A DNA stretch of 64,000 nt from Mycobacterium interjectum (GTDB lineage: Bacteria > Actinomycetota > Actinomycetes > Mycobacteriales > Mycobacteriaceae), in contig LQPB01000050.1 in the NCBI GenBank assembly GCA_002102225.1, positions 1 to 64,000 on the forward strand. The letters run 5' to 3'. Made by a program: the position numbers and the translations under genes. Numbering within the stretch: the first letter of the stretch is position 1; every line of letters begins with the position of its first letter. This document shows positions 48,643-59,421 of the stretch, piece after piece. The notes beneath the pieces were generated by a model. It was given only the letters and a program-made list of their open reading frames with translations, made no database searches and was not told the origin of the DNA.

Positions 48643-50051
48643 TCGGCGTCCTGGATTTCGCGGGGTTGCCGCCGGAGGTCAACTCCGCCCGGATGTACGC
48701 GGGGCCGGGGGCGGAGTCCCTGACGGCGGCCGCGGCGGCCTGGGAGACGTTGGCGGCGGAGCTGGGCGCGACGGCGAGTGCGTATCGGTCGGTGGTGTCC
48801 GGGCTCACCAGCGGACCCTGGGCGGGTCCGTCGTCAGGATCGATGGCCGCGGCGGTCACTCCCTATCTGTCGTGGATGTCCGCGACCGCAGCGCAGGCCG
48901 CCCAGACCGCCGGCCAACTCGGGTCGGCGGTCGCGGCCTACGAGGCGGCGTTTGCGGCCACGGTGCCTCCGGCGGAGATCGAGGTGAACCGGGCGCTGTT
49001 GGCGTCGCTGGTGGCTACCAACACTTTTGGGCAGAACACCCCCGCGATCGCTGCCACCGAGGCGCAATACGCGGAGATGTGGGCGCAGGATGCCGCGGCG
49101 ATGTACGGCTATGCCGGGGCCTCGGCGGCCGCGACGAGGTTGGCGGCGTTCGGCACACCGCCGCCGACCACCGACCAGGCCGGCACGGCGACTCAGGGCC
49201 CTGCGGTCAGCAATGCCGCCGCCACCGCGACGGGCTCGAGCACCCAATCGGCGCTCGCCAATGTGCCGAACCTGCTGCAGGGCATGTCGACGCCGGCGGC
49301 CTCGGTCCCCGCGTCGAATCCGATCATCGACTACCTCAACGGCCCGAATCCGATCCTGGACACGCTCAACAGCTATCCGTTCCAGACGTTCCACACGCTC
49401 AGCGCCGGGACGGTGGGGTACCAGATCCTCTCCGAAGGGCTGAACTTCGACGCGTCCGGCGCCATGCTGACCCTCGCGCCGCCGGTGGCCGCCGCCTGGA
49501 ATCCGTTGGTGAACTCGCTGTCGGCGCCGGCAACGGCCGCGCCGGCGGCCGGAGCGGCGGCCGGCGCCGGGCTCGCGTCCACTGTCGCGGGCCCGTCCGG
49601 CGTCGGCGCCTCGGCGGGCCTGGGCGAGGCGGCCACGGTCGGCAACCTGTCGGTGCCGCCGTCGTGGGGCAACTCCCCGGCGATCCGGCTGGCGGCGACG
49701 GCGTTGCCGGCCGCTGCCCTGGACGGCTCGCCGCTGGCCGGGCTTGGTGCGCCGGGACCCTTCTACGGCGGCTTGCCCCCAATGGGCCCGGTCGCCAGCG
49801 TCGTGAACGCGCCGCGCGGCGAGGGACCACGCTCCCGGTCGCGCCACAAGGTGGTCGCGGCGCTGCCCGGAGAGCAAGAAGATCCCGCGGCCCCCTGGGT
49901 CAAGCCGGGCGCGCCCGCGGACGGTGAGGGCGCGATCAGCGAACGGGACGAACTCAACCAGCTCCGCAAGGCGGTCGCGGACGTGACCAGGCAGCGCGAT
50001 GTTCTCAAGCGCACGGCGGCGACGCTGATCAAGGAGGGCACACAGAAGTAG
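48639..50051 (+). CDS. PPE family protein (SVP), second gene of the permease-urease operon, coiled-coil tail
   Basis: A 470-residue PPE protein. GTG 48639 overlaps the previous stop, so the two PPE proteins are translationally coupled. It reads [20 protein letters not shown], with [27 protein letters not shown] and LSVPPSW (near residue 338). Its charged tail, [12 protein letters not shown] then [15 protein letters not shown], aligns with that of the preceding PPE, so the pair shares a helix likely to form a coiled coil. No PE partner is present nearby; the two PPE proteins may pair with one another or with a PE encoded elsewhere. Sixty bases separate it from the permease gene. Confidence 0.9.
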   Translation: MIGVLDFAGLPPEVNSARMYAGPGAESLTAAAAAWETLAAELGATASAYRSVVSGLTSGPWAGPSSGSMAAAVTPYLSWMSATAAQAAQTAGQLGSAVAAYEAAFAATVPPAEIEVNRALLASLVATNTFGQNTPAIAATEAQYAEMWAQDAAAMYGYAGASAAATRLAAFGTPPPTTDQAGTATQGPAVSNAAATATGSSTQSALANVPNLLQGMSTPAASVPASNPIIDYLNGPNPILDTLNSYPFQTFHTLSAGTVGYQILSEGLNFDASGAMLTLAPPVAAAWNPLVNSLSAPATAAPAAGAAAGAGLASTVAGPSGVGASAGLGEAATVGNLSVPPSWGNSPAIRLAATALPAAALDGSPLAGLGAPGPFYGGLPPMGPVASVVNAPRGEGPRSRSRHKVVAALPGEQEDPAAPWVKPGAPADGEGAISERDELNQLRKAVADVTRQRDVLKRTAATLIKEGTQK

Positions 50052-50111
50052 CAGCGAAAACCGGATTATCACAACAGGTTTCGATGATTGGGGTCGGTTC
50101 AATTGTTTTTC

Positions 50112-51701
50112 ATGAAGTTTGCCGGGTCTGACCAACGGGTAGCGAGCGACCCGGCCGTCGACGTGAGTCCCACGGTCGTGCCGGACGGCGCGGACCAGGC
50201 CGGACCGCGCGCGGGCAAGGCGACCGAGGTGGTGCCCGAGGTCACGCACGAGGACGAGGACCTCGCCCAGCTGAAGGCGCTGGGATTCTCCTCCGAGTTC
50301 AAACGCGACATGAGCCCCTGGGCCAACTTCTCGCTGGGCTTCACCTACCTGTCGCCCGTGGTCGGCATCTACACGGTGTTCGCGTTCGCGCTGGCCACCG
50401 CGGGCCCGCCGATGATCTGGAGCCTGCTGATCGTCGGCGCGGGGCAGATGCTGGTGGCACTGGTGTTCAGCGAGGTGGTCGCGCAGTTCCCCGTGGCCGG
50501 TGGCGTCTACCCCTGGGCCCGGCGGCTGTGGGGGCGCAAATGGGCGTGGATGACCGGGTGGGTCTACATGTTCTGCCTGCTGGCGCTGATCGCGGATGCG
50601 GCCTTCGGCGCGGGGCCCTACCTGGCCGCCATGGTCGGCTTCCGTCCGACCGCGCTGGCCAAGATCTTTTGCGCGCTGGCGGTTTTGGCGGTGGCCACGC
50701 TCATCAATCTCACCGGGACGAAGATCCTCGGCTACTTCGCGATCTTCGGCTTCACCGCGGAGCTGATCGGCGCGCTCGTTGTCGGCATCTGGTTGCTGAT
50801 CACCCACCGGGCCCACGGTCTGGGTGTGCTGTTCCACAGCTTCAACGCCCAAGGCAGTCACAGCTTCCTGTACGCGTTCCTGGCCGCCAGCCTCATCGGC
50901 TTCTACCAGTTCTTCGGTTTCGAGGCCTGCGGCGACGTGGCCGAGGAGGTGCGCAATCCCGGCATCCAGATCCCGAAAGCGATGCGCCGCACCATCTATG
51001 TCGGCGGGGCCGCATCGACGTTCGTGTGCCTCAGCCTGATCCTGTCGGTGACCGACTTCGGGGCGGTCATCCGCGGCGAGGACACCAACCCCATCTCGAC
51101 CGTCCTGCAAAGCGCCTTCGGCGACGTCGGATCCAGGATCGTGCTCGGCATCGTGTTGATCTCGTTCGTGTCGTGCGCGCTGAGCCTGCAGGCGGCCGCC
51201 AGCCGGCTGATCTTTTCCTACGGCCGCGACGGGATGATCTTCGGCTCCCGGTTGTTGGCGCGCTTCGATCACAAGAGGCACGTACCGCCGTTCGCCCTGC
51301 TGGCCGCGGTCCTCGTCCCGGCGGCGCTGATCTCCGGGACCATCGTCTCCGAGCACCCGCTCAACAAGCTGGTCAGTTTCGGCACCGTCGGCGTCTACCT
51401 CGGGTTCCAGATGGTGGTGTTGGCGGCCCTGCGGGCCAGGCTGAAAGGCTGGCAGCCGTCCGGCAAGTACCGGCTGGGTCGGTGGGGAACGCTCGTCAAC
51501 GTCAGCGCCCTGGTCTACGGGGTCGCGGCCATCGTCAACATCTGCTGGCCGCGCACGCCCGATGCCCCGTGGTACGACAACTACGTCGTCTTGTTGATGG
51601 CGGGCCTCATCATCGGCTTCGGCCTGCTGTACATGGTGTTGGCGCGGGCCCACGCCAACAGCGACGCCCCCTACGCCGACGCCGTCCCGCAGCGGGCCTG
51701 A
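50112..51701 (+). CDS. APC superfamily amino acid/guanidino-compound permease
   Basis: A 529-residue permease with about 12 transmembrane helices after a ~75-residue polar N-terminus. The beginning of the membrane part ([20 protein letters not shown], then [18 protein letters not shown]) and [23 protein letters not shown] segment ([17 protein letters not shown]) are typical of the ACT branch of APC transporters, which includes permeases encoded in urea carboxylase and guanidine carboxylase loci. The substrate is not defined by sequence; guanidine, urea-related or guanidino compounds are suggested by context. ATG 50112 lacks a good ribosome site; TTG 50088 is in frame. It ends four bases before ureA, so it is co-transcribed with urease. 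Confidence 0.9.
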   Translation: MKFAGSDQRVASDPAVDVSPTVVPDGADQAGPRAGKATEVVPEVTHEDEDLAQLKALGFSSEFKRDMSPWANFSLGFTYLSPVVGIYTVFAFALATAGPPMIWSLLIVGAGQMLVALVFSEVVAQFPVAGGVYPWARRLWGRKWAWMTGWVYMFCLLALIADAAFGAGPYLAAMVGFRPTALAKIFCALAVLAVATLINLTGTKILGYFAIFGFTAELIGALVVGIWLLITHRAHGLGVLFHSFNAQGSHSFLYAFLAASLIGFYQFFGFEACGDVAEEVRNPGIQIPKAMRRTIYVGGAASTFVCLSLILSVTDFGAVIRGEDTNPISTVLQSAFGDVGSRIVLGIVLISFVSCALSLQAAASRLIFSYGRDGMIFGSRLLARFDHKRHVPPFALLAAVLVPAALISGTIVSEHPLNKLVSFGTVGVYLGFQMVVLAALRARLKGWQPSGKYRLGRWGTLVNVSALVYGVAAIVNICWPRTPDAPWYDNYVVLLMAGLIIGFGLLYMVLARAHANSDAPYADAVPQRA

Positions 51702-51705
51702 CTCG

Positions 51706-52008
51706 ATGCTTCTCACGCCGCACGAGCAAGAGCGACTGCTGTTGTCCTACGCCGCCGAGCTGGCCCGGCGGCGCAGGGCGCGGGGGCTGCGGCTGAATGT
51801 CCCCGAGGCCACCGCCGTCATCACCGACCACATTCTCGAAGGCGCGCGGGACGGCCGCAGCGTCGCAGAGTTGATGGCCACCGGCTGCGGGGTGCTCGGC
51901 CGCGACGACGTGATGGACGGGGTACCGGAGATGATCGACGACGTGCAGGTCGAAGCGACGTTCCCGGACGGCACCAAGTTGGTCACCGTCCATCACCCGA
52001 TCGCATGA
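51706..52008 (+). CDS. ureA: Urease subunit gamma
   Basis: A 100-residue gamma subunit ([56 protein letters not shown]). It forms the base of the UreABC trimer. It starts four bases after the permease stop and overlaps ureB by four bases. Confidence 0.97.
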   Translation: MLLTPHEQERLLLSYAAELARRRRARGLRLNVPEATAVITDHILEGARDGRSVAELMATGCGVLGRDDVMDGVPEMIDDVQVEATFPDGTKLVTVHHPIA

Positions 52009-52319
52009 TTCCCGGCGAAATCCTCTATGGCGCGGGCGATATCGAGATCAATGCCGGCGCGCAGCGGATCGAGATGCAGATCGTCAACACCGGCGACCGT
52101 CCGGTGCAGGTCGGCAGCCACGTGCATTTGCCACAGGCCAACGCGGCGTTGTCATTCGACCGCGCCGCGGCCCACGGCCACCGGCTCGATGTCCCGGCGG
52201 CCACCGCGGTCCGCTTCGAACCCGGCATCCCCCAGACGGTGCGGCTGATCCCGTTGCGCGGGCGGCGCGAAGTGCACGGCCTGGACCTGAACCCGCCCGG
52301 ACGGCTCGACCCGTCATGA
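52005..52319 (+). CDS. ureB: Urease subunit beta
   Basis: A 104-residue beta subunit with the family core [30 protein letters not shown] and [18 protein letters not shown]. Overlaps ureA and ureC by four bases each (ATGA), so all three subunits are translated as a coupled set. Confidence 0.97.
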   Translation: MIPGEILYGAGDIEINAGAQRIEMQIVNTGDRPVQVGSHVHLPQANAALSFDRAAAHGHRLDVPAATAVRFEPGIPQTVRLIPLRGRREVHGLDLNPPGRLDPS

Positions 52320-54043
52320 CACGGCTGTCCAGGGAGCGCTACGCCGACCTGTTCGGCCCCACCACCGGCGACCGGATCCGGCTGGCCGACACCAACCTGC
52401 TGGTGGAGATCACCGAAGACCGCAGCGGCGGACCGGGTTTGGCGGGTGACGAGGCGGTTTTCGGCGGCGGCAAGGTGCTGCGCGAATCGATGGGCCAGGG
52501 TCGCGCCAGCCGGGCCGACGGTGCGCCCGACACCGTGATCACCGGCGCGGTGATCATCGACTACTGGGGAATCATCAAGGCCGACATCGGGATTCGCGAC
52601 GGCCGCATCGTCGCCATCGGCAAGGCGGGCAACCCCGACATCATGTCGGGCGTGCACCCGGGCCTGGTGGTCGGGCCGTCCACCGAAATCATCGGCGGCA
52701 ACGGCAGAATCGTCACCGCGGGCGCCATCGACTGTCACGTGCACCTCATCTGTCCGCAGCTGATGCCCGAGGCGCTGGCGTCCGGCATCACCACCATCAT
52801 CGGTGGCGGCACCGGGCCCGCCGAGGGCAGCAAGGCCACCACCGTCACTCCCGGCGAATGGCACCTGGCGCGGATGCTGGAGGCGCTGGATTCGTGGCCG
52901 GTGAACTTCGCGCTGCTCGGCAAGGGGAACACGGTCAACGCCGAGGGCTTGTGGAAGCAGTTACGCGGTGGCGCTTCGGGTTTCAAGCTGCACGAGGACT
53001 GGGGATCGACACCCGCGGCCATCGACGCCTGCCTGACCGTGGCCGACGCGGCGGGGGTGCAGGTGGCCCTGCACACCGACACCCTCAACGAGATGGGGTT
53101 CGTCGAGAACACCCTCGGCGCCATCGCCGGGCGCTCGATCCACACCTACCACACCGAGGGCGCCGGCGGTGGGCACGCTCCCGACATCATGAGGGTCGCC
53201 GCCGAACCCAACGTGTTGCCCAGTTCCACCAACCCGACGCGCCCGCACACCGTCAACACCCTCGACGAGCACCTCGACATGCTGATGGTCTGCCATCACC
53301 TCAATCCCGCGGTGCCCGAGGACCTTGCGTTCGCCGAGAGCCGGATCAGGCCGTCGACGATGGCCGCCGAGGACCTGCTGCACGACATGGGCGCGATCTC
53401 GATGATCGGCAGCGATTCGCAGGCGATGGGCCGCATCGGCGAGGTGGTGATCCGCACCTGGCAGACCGCGCACGTGATGAAATCCCGCCGCGGCGCGCTG
53501 CCCGGCGACCCATCGGGTGCTCGCGCCGCCGACAACAACCGGGCGCGGCGCTACGTGGCGAAATACACGATCTGCCCGGCCATCACGCACGGGCTCGATC
53601 ACGAGGTCGGCTCGGTGGAGGTGGGCAAGCTCGCCGACTTGGTGCTGTGGGAGCCCGCGTTCTTCGGGGTGCGGCCGCACGCGGTGCTCAAGGGCGGCAT
53701 GATCGCGTGGGCGGCGATGGGCGACGCCAACGCGTCGATCCCCACCCCGCAGCCGGTGCTCCCGCGTCCGATGTTCGGCGCCGCGGCGGCTCCCGCCACC
53801 TCGGTACACTTCGTGGCGCCCCAGGCCATCGAAGCGGGTCTGGCCGAAAGGTTGGCCGTCAACCGGCGGTTGGTACCGGTCAAGGACGTCGGCGCCGTCG
53901 GCAAGGCCGACCTGCCGCTCAACGACGCCATGCCGAGCATCGAGATCGATCCCGATACCTTCACCGTGCGCATCGACGGCGAGGTCTGGCAGGAGCGGCC
54001 GGCAACGGAACTTCCTATGGCACAACGATATTTCCTGTTCTGA
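52316..54043 (+). CDS. ureC: Urease subunit alpha
   Basis: A 575-residue catalytic subunit. Nickel ligands and active-site residues are all present: HVH in DCHVHLICP, the carbamylated lysine in [14 protein letters not shown], His in [11 protein letters not shown], His in GAGGGHAPD, the flap Cys-His in [14 protein letters not shown] and the Asp in [11 protein letters not shown]. It hydrolyses urea to ammonia and carbamate. The start overlaps ureB by ATGA and the stop overlaps ureF by one base. Confidence 0.98.
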   Translation: MTRLSRERYADLFGPTTGDRIRLADTNLLVEITEDRSGGPGLAGDEAVFGGGKVLRESMGQGRASRADGAPDTVITGAVIIDYWGIIKADIGIRDGRIVAIGKAGNPDIMSGVHPGLVVGPSTEIIGGNGRIVTAGAIDCHVHLICPQLMPEALASGITTIIGGGTGPAEGSKATTVTPGEWHLARMLEALDSWPVNFALLGKGNTVNAEGLWKQLRGGASGFKLHEDWGSTPAAIDACLTVADAAGVQVALHTDTLNEMGFVENTLGAIAGRSIHTYHTEGAGGGHAPDIMRVAAEPNVLPSSTNPTRPHTVNTLDEHLDMLMVCHHLNPAVPEDLAFAESRIRPSTMAAEDLLHDMGAISMIGSDSQAMGRIGEVVIRTWQTAHVMKSRRGALPGDPSGARAADNNRARRYVAKYTICPAITHGLDHEVGSVEVGKLADLVLWEPAFFGVRPHAVLKGGMIAWAAMGDANASIPTPQPVLPRPMFGAAAAPATSVHFVAPQAIEAGLAERLAVNRRLVPVKDVGAVGKADLPLNDAMPSIEIDPDTFTVRIDGEVWQERPATELPMAQRYFLF

Positions 54044-54684
54044 TGGTCCAGCGCCCTTTGGCCACCCTGCTCGCACTGGCCGACTCACGACTGCCCACCG
54101 GCGCGCACGTGCACTCCGGTGGCGTCGAAGAGGCCGTCACCGGCGGGATGGTGACCGACCTGGCCACGCTCAGAGCGTTTCTGGTCCGCAGGATTCGCAC
54201 GCAGGGGCTGGTCACCGCTTCGGTGGCGGCAGCGGTGCACCGCGGCGATATCTCCCTCGCCGCCGCGGACCGCGAAACCGACGCGCGCACACCGGCCCCC
54301 GCGGCCCGGCAGGCCTCACGCGGCCAGGGGCGAGGGCTGGCGCGGCTGGCGCGTCGGGTCTGGCCGGAAGCCGACTGGGACGAGCTGGGGCCGCGGCCGC
54401 ACCTCGCGGTGGTCGCCGGGCGGGTCGGAGTTATGAGCGGCCTGGGGCCCGAGCACACCGCGCTGCACGTCGTCTACACGACGATGACCGGCTCGGCCAC
54501 CGCCGCCCAGCGGCTACTGGCGCTCGACCCGGCCGCCGTTGCCGCCGTCACGTTCGAGCTGTCCGATCTCTGCGAGCGCACCGCCGCCGAGGCCGGTGAC
54601 GGGCTGGCCGACCTGTCCGATCCCGCGCTCGACACGCTGGCGCAGCGCCACGCCGAACGCGAGCGGCCCCTCTTCGCCTCCTGA
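54043..54684 (+). CDS. ureF: Urease accessory protein UreF
   Basis: A 213-residue UreF. Core motifs are [24 protein letters not shown] near the N-terminus and [21 protein letters not shown]; it bridges UreD and UreG during nickel insertion. ATG 54043 overlaps the ureC stop. The same frame runs upstream through ureC but that part is not protein. Confidence 0.95.
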   Translation: MVQRPLATLLALADSRLPTGAHVHSGGVEEAVTGGMVTDLATLRAFLVRRIRTQGLVTASVAAAVHRGDISLAAADRETDARTPAPAARQASRGQGRGLARLARRVWPEADWDELGPRPHLAVVAGRVGVMSGLGPEHTALHVVYTTMTGSATAAQRLLALDPAAVAAVTFELSDLCERTAAEAGDGLADLSDPALDTLAQRHAERERPLFAS

Positions 54685-54694
54685 AAGGTTAACC

Positions 54695-55372
54695 ATGTCA
54701 ACGCAGCTGCACGCCCACCCACACACGCACACGCACCACGATCGGCCGAAGCGGGTCCGGCGGCCCGGAGAACCGCTGCGCATCGGCGTCGGGGGACCGG
54801 TCGGCTCCGGCAAGACCGCGCTGGTCGCCGCGCTGTGCCGGCAGTTGCGCGCCGAGAAGTCGCTGGCGGTGCTGACCAACGACATCTACACCACCGAGGA
54901 CGCCGACTTCCTGCGCCGCCACGCGGTGCTGCCCGACGACCGGATCGCGGCCGTGCAGACGGGGGGCTGCCCGCACACCGCGATCCGCGACGACATCACC
55001 GCCAACCTGGACGCTATCGACGACCTGGTCGCCGGCCACGACGACCTGGACCTCATCCTGGTCGAGTCCGGTGGCGACAACCTGACGGCGACGTTCTCGT
55101 CGGGCTTGGTGGACGTGCAGATCTTCGTCATCGACGTCGCGGGTGGCGACAAGGTGCCGCGCAAGGGCGGCCCCGGGGTGACCTATTCGGATCTGTTGGT
55201 GGTCAACAAGATCGACCTGGCGCCGCTGGTCGGGGCCGACCTACACGTGATGGCCCGCGACGCGGACAGAGTGCGCGAGGGCCGGCCCACGATCATGCAG
55301 TCGCTGACCAAAGACCCGGCGGCCACCGAGGTGCTGGCCTGGGTGCACGCCCAGTTGGCCGCCGTGACCTGA
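54695..55372 (+). CDS. ureG: Urease accessory GTPase UreG
   Basis: A 225-residue GTPase with an N-terminal histidine-rich nickel-binding stretch ([11 protein letters not shown]), the P-loop [13 protein letters not shown], the Cys-Pro-His nickel motif [11 protein letters not shown] and the guanine motif [11 protein letters not shown] 54695; the earlier frame is not needed. Overlaps ureD by one base. Confidence 0.97.
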   Translation: MSTQLHAHPHTHTHHDRPKRVRRPGEPLRIGVGGPVGSGKTALVAALCRQLRAEKSLAVLTNDIYTTEDADFLRRHAVLPDDRIAAVQTGGCPHTAIRDDITANLDAIDDLVAGHDDLDLILVESGGDNLTATFSSGLVDVQIFVIDVAGGDKVPRKGGPGVTYSDLLVVNKIDLAPLVGADLHVMARDADRVREGRPTIMQSLTKDPAATEVLAWVHAQLAAVT

Positions 55373-56022
55373 TGCACTCCGAGGTTGTGCTGGTCGCCTC
55401 CCGGGACCGGTCGCCGCGCATCGAGTGCCGCGGCGGCGGCATCCAGGCGCGCCGCACCGCGGCCGACACGGTGCACTTGGTGTCGGCGGCGGCGATGCCA
55501 CTGGGCGGCGACACCATCGAGATTCGGCTCATCGTCGAACGCGGCGCCCGCCTGAAGTTGCGCAGCGCCGCCGCCACCGTGGCGCTGCCCGGGGCGAGTA
55601 CGCCGACATCGCACGCCCGCTGGGTGATCGAGGTTGCCGGGAGCCTCGACGTCGACCTGGAGCCGACCGTGGTCGCCGGTGCCGCCCGGCACCTGTCCAG
55701 CGTGGTGCTGTCCCTGCACGACGGGGGCCTGCTCCGGTTTCGCGAGCGCGTGCAGATCGGCAGATGCGGTGAGCGCGAGGGGTTCTGGTCCGGGTCGCTG
55801 CACGCCGACCGCGAGGGCCTGCCGCTGCTGCGCCACCGGGTGGAATTGGGCGCGGGATCGCTGGCCGACGACGCAATCTCGGCACCCCGCGCCGCTATCA
55901 ACGAATTACGCTACCCGTCAACGGGTTTCGAGCACATCGCCATCGACGCGGGATCGACGGTGCTGGCGCTGGCCGGTGGCGGGACGCTGAGCACATGGCA
56001 CTCCGACCGGCTGGCGGGTTAG
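55372..56022 (+). CDS. ureD: Urease accessory protein UreD (UreH)
   Basis: A 216-residue scaffold protein (RLIVERGARLKLRSAAATVALPG; RERVQIGRCGEREGFWSG). It holds apo-urease for nickel loading by UreG/UreF. ATG 55372 overlaps the ureG stop. Its 3' end overlaps that of the convergent ndh gene by four bases. Confidence 0.95.
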   Translation: MHSEVVLVASRDRSPRIECRGGGIQARRTAADTVHLVSAAAMPLGGDTIEIRLIVERGARLKLRSAAATVALPGASTPTSHARWVIEVAGSLDVDLEPTVVAGAARHLSSVVLSLHDGGLLRFRERVQIGRCGEREGFWSGSLHADREGLPLLRHRVELGAGSLADDAISAPRAAINELRYPSTGFEHIAIDAGSTVLALAGGGTLSTWHSDRLAG

Positions 56023-57404
56023 CTGGCCCGCCGGGCCGCCGGCCGCTTGGCCTCCGCGGCGAGCACCGCGAGCTGTTCGATGCGGGTGCGGGCGAACGCC
56101 TGCTGCTCGGTGATGGTGAGCTGGCCGCGGCGAGTGCTCAGGAAGGTCACCGTCCACGACAGCAGCGTGCTGACCTTGGTTTTGAACCCGACCAGGTAGA
56201 CCAGGTGCAGCACCAGCCACATCAGCCAGGCGATGAACCCGCTGAACTCCAGCGGGCCGATCTTGGCCACCGCGGAAAACCGCGACACCGTGGCCATCGA
56301 GCCCTTGTCGAAGTACTGGAACGGCTCCCGATCGGCCGGGTCGGCGCCGTCCAGTTCGGCCTTGATCGCGGCCGCGGCGTACTTGGCGCCCTGGATGGCG
56401 CCCTGCGCCACACCCGGCACACCCTCGACGGCGGCCATGTCACCGATGACGAACACGTTGGGATGCCCGGGGATCGACAGGTCGGGCAGCACCTTGACCC
56501 GTCCGGCCCGGTCGATCTCGACCGAAGACTGATCGGCGAGGTCTCTGCCCAGCCCGCTGGCCTGCACCCCGGCGGACCACACCTTGCACGCGGACTCGAT
56601 GCGCCGGGTGCTGCCGTCGGAGTCCTTGACCGTGATGCCGTTGCGGTCGACGTCGGTGACCATCGCGCCCAACTGAATCTCGACGCCCATCTTCTCCAGC
56701 CGCGCGGCCGCCCGCTCGCCGAGCTTTTCGCCGAACGGCGGCAGCACCGCGGGGGCGGCGTCGAGCAGGATCACCCGTGCCTTGGTGGAGTCGATGTGCC
56801 GGAAGGAACCCTTCAGGGTGTGCGAGGCCAATTCGGCGATCTGCCCGGCCATTTCGACGCCGGTGGGGCCGGCGCCGATGACCGTGAACGTCAGCAGCTT
56901 GGCGCGTCGTTCGGGGTCGCGGGACCGCTCGGCCTGCTCGAAGGCGCTCAAGATCCGACCGCGCACCTCGAGTGCGTCGTCGATCGATTTCATGCCGGGC
57001 GCGAACTCGGCGAACTGGTCGTTGCCGAAGTACGACTGGCCGGCGCCGGCGGCGACGATCAGGCTGTCGTACGGGGTTTCGTAGGTGTGGCCGAGCAGGT
57101 CCGAGACGACGAACTGGCCCTCCAGGTCGATGTGCGTGACGTCGCCGAGCAACACCTGGACGTTGCGCTGCCTGCGCAGCACGACCCGGGTGGGCGGCGC
57201 GATGTCGCCCTCGGACACGATGCCCGTAGCCACCTGGTACAGCAGCGGCTGGAACAGGTGGTGGGTGGTGCGGGCGATCAGCTTGATGTCGACGTTGGCG
57301 TGCTTGAGCTTCTTTGCCGCGTTGAGCCCGCCGAATCCCGAACCGATGATGACGACTTGATGACGACGCTCGGGTGCAGCAGTGGTTTCTGCCTGCGTGC
57401 TCAT
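56019..57404 (-). CDS. ndh: Type II NADH dehydrogenase (NDH-2)
   Basis: A 461-residue membrane-associated flavoenzyme that passes electrons from NADH to menaquinone without pumping protons. The FAD motif VVIIGSGFGGLNAAKKL and the NADH motif FTVIGAGPTGVEMAGQIAELA are clear, VFVIGDMAAVEG is the second FAD contact, and the C-terminus carries an amphipathic and hydrophobic region (SGFIAWLMWLVLHLVYLVGF). ATG 57404. Corresponds to Rv1854c, linked to isoniazid tolerance when mutated. Confidence 0.97.
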   Translation of the reverse strand: MSTQAETTAAPERRHQVVIIGSGFGGLNAAKKLKHANVDIKLIARTTHHLFQPLLYQVATGIVSEGDIAPPTRVVLRRQRNVQVLLGDVTHIDLEGQFVVSDLLGHTYETPYDSLIVAAGAGQSYFGNDQFAEFAPGMKSIDDALEVRGRILSAFEQAERSRDPERRAKLLTFTVIGAGPTGVEMAGQIAELASHTLKGSFRHIDSTKARVILLDAAPAVLPPFGEKLGERAAARLEKMGVEIQLGAMVTDVDRNGITVKDSDGSTRRIESACKVWSAGVQASGLGRDLADQSSVEIDRAGRVKVLPDLSIPGHPNVFVIGDMAAVEGVPGVAQGAIQGAKYAAAAIKAELDGADPADREPFQYFDKGSMATVSRFSAVAKIGPLEFSGFIAWLMWLVLHLVYLVGFKTKVSTLLSWTVTFLSTRRGQLTITEQQAFARTRIEQLAVLAAEAKRPAARRAS

Positions 57405-57580
57405 GTTCGGGCTGCTCCTGATCGGTGGCTCCTGGTCGCGCGAATTCAGTTAGCTACCACGCTAATGAAACCGATACCCGCAAGCCCAGATCGTAAGCAT
57501 GTGTAATCAAGCACATTGCGCGTCGGGCCTGGTGGAGTGAACGTGATACTCGTCATGCCCGATGCCCAATGCGTCGTGCG

Positions 57581-58498
57581 TTACAGCCCGACCAGGGGGC
57601 GCAGCGCTTCGCCGGCCGCGCTGATGATGCCCGGCGTGTAGAAGGGCAAATTGATGATCACGCCGTCGATCCCGGCGTCCAGCACTTTCGTCTGGATCTG
57701 TTCGGCGACCGACTCGGCGCTCCCGACCACCATGCGCTGGGCCATCTCGGCGGGGATCTGGTCGGCCTTGAAGTTCTCGTCGATGACCGCGGTGGTCAGC
57801 GTGCTGGTCTCCAGCGTGGCCGGGTCGCGGCCGATCTCCTCGCAGCGCTGCTGCACGACCTTCAGCTTCGCCGGCAGCTCGTCGAACCCGGCGATGACGT
57901 TGAGATGATCGAAGTGCCGCGCGGCCATGGGGATCGTCTTCTTCTCGCCGCTGCCGCCGATCATCAGCGGAATGTGGTCGCGGAAGCGCGGATTGGCCAT
58001 CGCCTGGTCGACCTGATACCACTTGCCGGAGAAGGTCGGCCGCTCGCCCTTGAGCATCGGCAGGATGATCTGCAGCGCCTCGTCCAGCCGGTTGAACCTG
58101 TCGGTGAAGGTGCCGAATTCGAAGCCCAGCTGGTTGTGCTCGAGCTCGAACCAGCCGGCCCCGATGCCCAGGATGGCCCGGCCCTGGCTCACCACGTCCA
58201 GCGTCGTGATGATCTTGGCCAGCAGGGTCGGGTTGCGATACGTGTTGCCGGTCACCAGGGTGCCCAGCTGGACCCGTTCGGTTCCGGTGGCCAGTGCGCC
58301 CAGCGCCGTGTAGGCCTCCAGCATCGGCTGCTCGGGGTCGCCCAGCATCGGCAGTTGGTAGAAGTGGTCCATCACGAAGACCGAATCGAATCCGGCCGCT
58401 TCGGCCTCGCGGGCCTGAGCCAGAACGGTGGGGAAGAGCTTGTCCACCCCGGTGCCGTAGGAGAAGTTGGGAATCTGCAAACCGAGTCGAATAGCCAC
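57581..58498 (-). CDS. LLM class F420-dependent oxidoreductase (Rv1855c-like)
   Basis: A 305-residue luciferase-like TIM barrel (IRLGLQIPNFSYGTG; FDSVFVMDHFYQLPML; PLMIGGSGEKKTIPMAARHFD). The fold binds F420 or FMN. GTG 58498 gives the conserved start; GTG 58516 adds six residues. The substrate is unknown. It lies between ndh and the short-chain dehydrogenase gene with which it is probably co-transcribed. Confidence 0.9.
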   Translation of the reverse strand: MAIRLGLQIPNFSYGTGVDKLFPTVLAQAREAEAAGFDSVFVMDHFYQLPMLGDPEQPMLEAYTALGALATGTERVQLGTLVTGNTYRNPTLLAKIITTLDVVSQGRAILGIGAGWFELEHNQLGFEFGTFTDRFNRLDEALQIILPMLKGERPTFSGKWYQVDQAMANPRFRDHIPLMIGGSGEKKTIPMAARHFDHLNVIAGFDELPAKLKVVQQRCEEIGRDPATLETSTLTTAVIDENFKADQIPAEMAQRMVVGSAESVAEQIQTKVLDAGIDGVIINLPFYTPGIISAAGEALRPLVGL

Positions 58499-58562
58499 GC
58501 TAGCTACCGTAGCCACCGCCCCGGTGTCCGAACCAGAGCGTCAAACCGATTTGGATTCAGCC

Positions 58563-59240
58563 TCAGGCGAAATGAGCGAGCGCGCCGTGGCTCACGTGCA
58601 GCGTCTGGCCGGTGATGTGGCGAGCCGCCGGGGTGGTGAGGAACAGCGCCAAGCGGGCCACCTCCGCGGCGGCCGGTGGCGTGGTGCGGGACAGGCCGTC
58701 GTAGCCGGGCTGGACGCTGCGTCCACTGGCCACGGCGTTGATCGTGATGCCGCGGGTGCCGAAGATGTCAGCCTGCCCGGTAATCCAATTGGACAGTGTC
58801 GCTTTGATTGCGGCATCGACGCTCCCGGCGGGCGGGTTCTCGGCCACCACGCCGATGATGGAGCCGCCCGAGCGAAGGTTGTCGCCGACGGCCTGCACGG
58901 TCAGCACCGCCGACAGCACCGTCGCGTCGAGGGCATGGCGCCACGCGGCGGCCGTGTCGGATATCGAGTAGGTGCGCGGATCGCCCTGCTCCCGGGTCGG
59001 CGCCGGCACGTTGACGATGGTGTCCAGGTGATGCGGGAACAGCCCGCGCACCGATTCCAGGCTGGCCGGGTCGGTGGTGTCGCAGACGATCGCGTCCGCA
59101 TCGAGCTCCTTGGCGGCGATTTCCAGGTCGTCGCGGCGCGCGCCCACGAGGGTCACCCGGTGACCGTCATCGCGGAAGCCCTCGGCAACCGTGCGCCCCA
59201 GGTCCGTGTCCCCGCCTGTGACCAGCACTTCCACTGCCAT
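58563..59240 (-). CDS. Short-chain dehydrogenase/reductase-like protein (Rv1856c-like)
   Basis: A 225-residue Rossmann-fold protein (VEVLVTGGDTDLGRTVAEGF; AIVCDTTDPASLESV). The usual YxxxK catalytic pair is not evident; the region reads SVDAAIKATLSNWITGQ, where Lys is present but Tyr is not, so activity may be altered. ATG 59240 follows GGGAGG; the frame continues upstream without a gene-like sequence. Confidence 0.85.
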   Translation of the reverse strand: MAVEVLVTGGDTDLGRTVAEGFRDDGHRVTLVGARRDDLEIAAKELDADAIVCDTTDPASLESVRGLFPHHLDTIVNVPAPTREQGDPRTYSISDTAAAWRHALDATVLSAVLTVQAVGDNLRSGGSIIGVVAENPPAGSVDAAIKATLSNWITGQADIFGTRGITINAVASGRSVQPGYDGLSRTTPPAAAEVARLALFLTTPAARHITGQTLHVSHGALAHFA

Positions 59241-59421
59241 GCCCTCCCTGTCTCGGCCCGCTATGGCATCAATCCCCGTCCATGTTACTGGACAGTAGCT
59301 GTCGATGAAATTCCGGACGCGCGCGACGCGCGGACAAATTTGGATAACGGTTCGGCGGTCACTTTTTTGCGACGATTCGTCCGGCAACCCGACCGCATCC
59401 TCGGCGGGATAGGGTGCACCC

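Noticed and set aside
52858..54684. A single 608-codon protein covering much of ureC and all of ureF
   Set aside because: Only the part from ATG 54043 reads as UreF; the upstream portion is an off-frame reading of ureC.
54835..56022. A 395-codon protein ending with UreD
   Set aside because: The UreD sequence begins at ATG 55372; the upstream part overlaps ureG out of frame.
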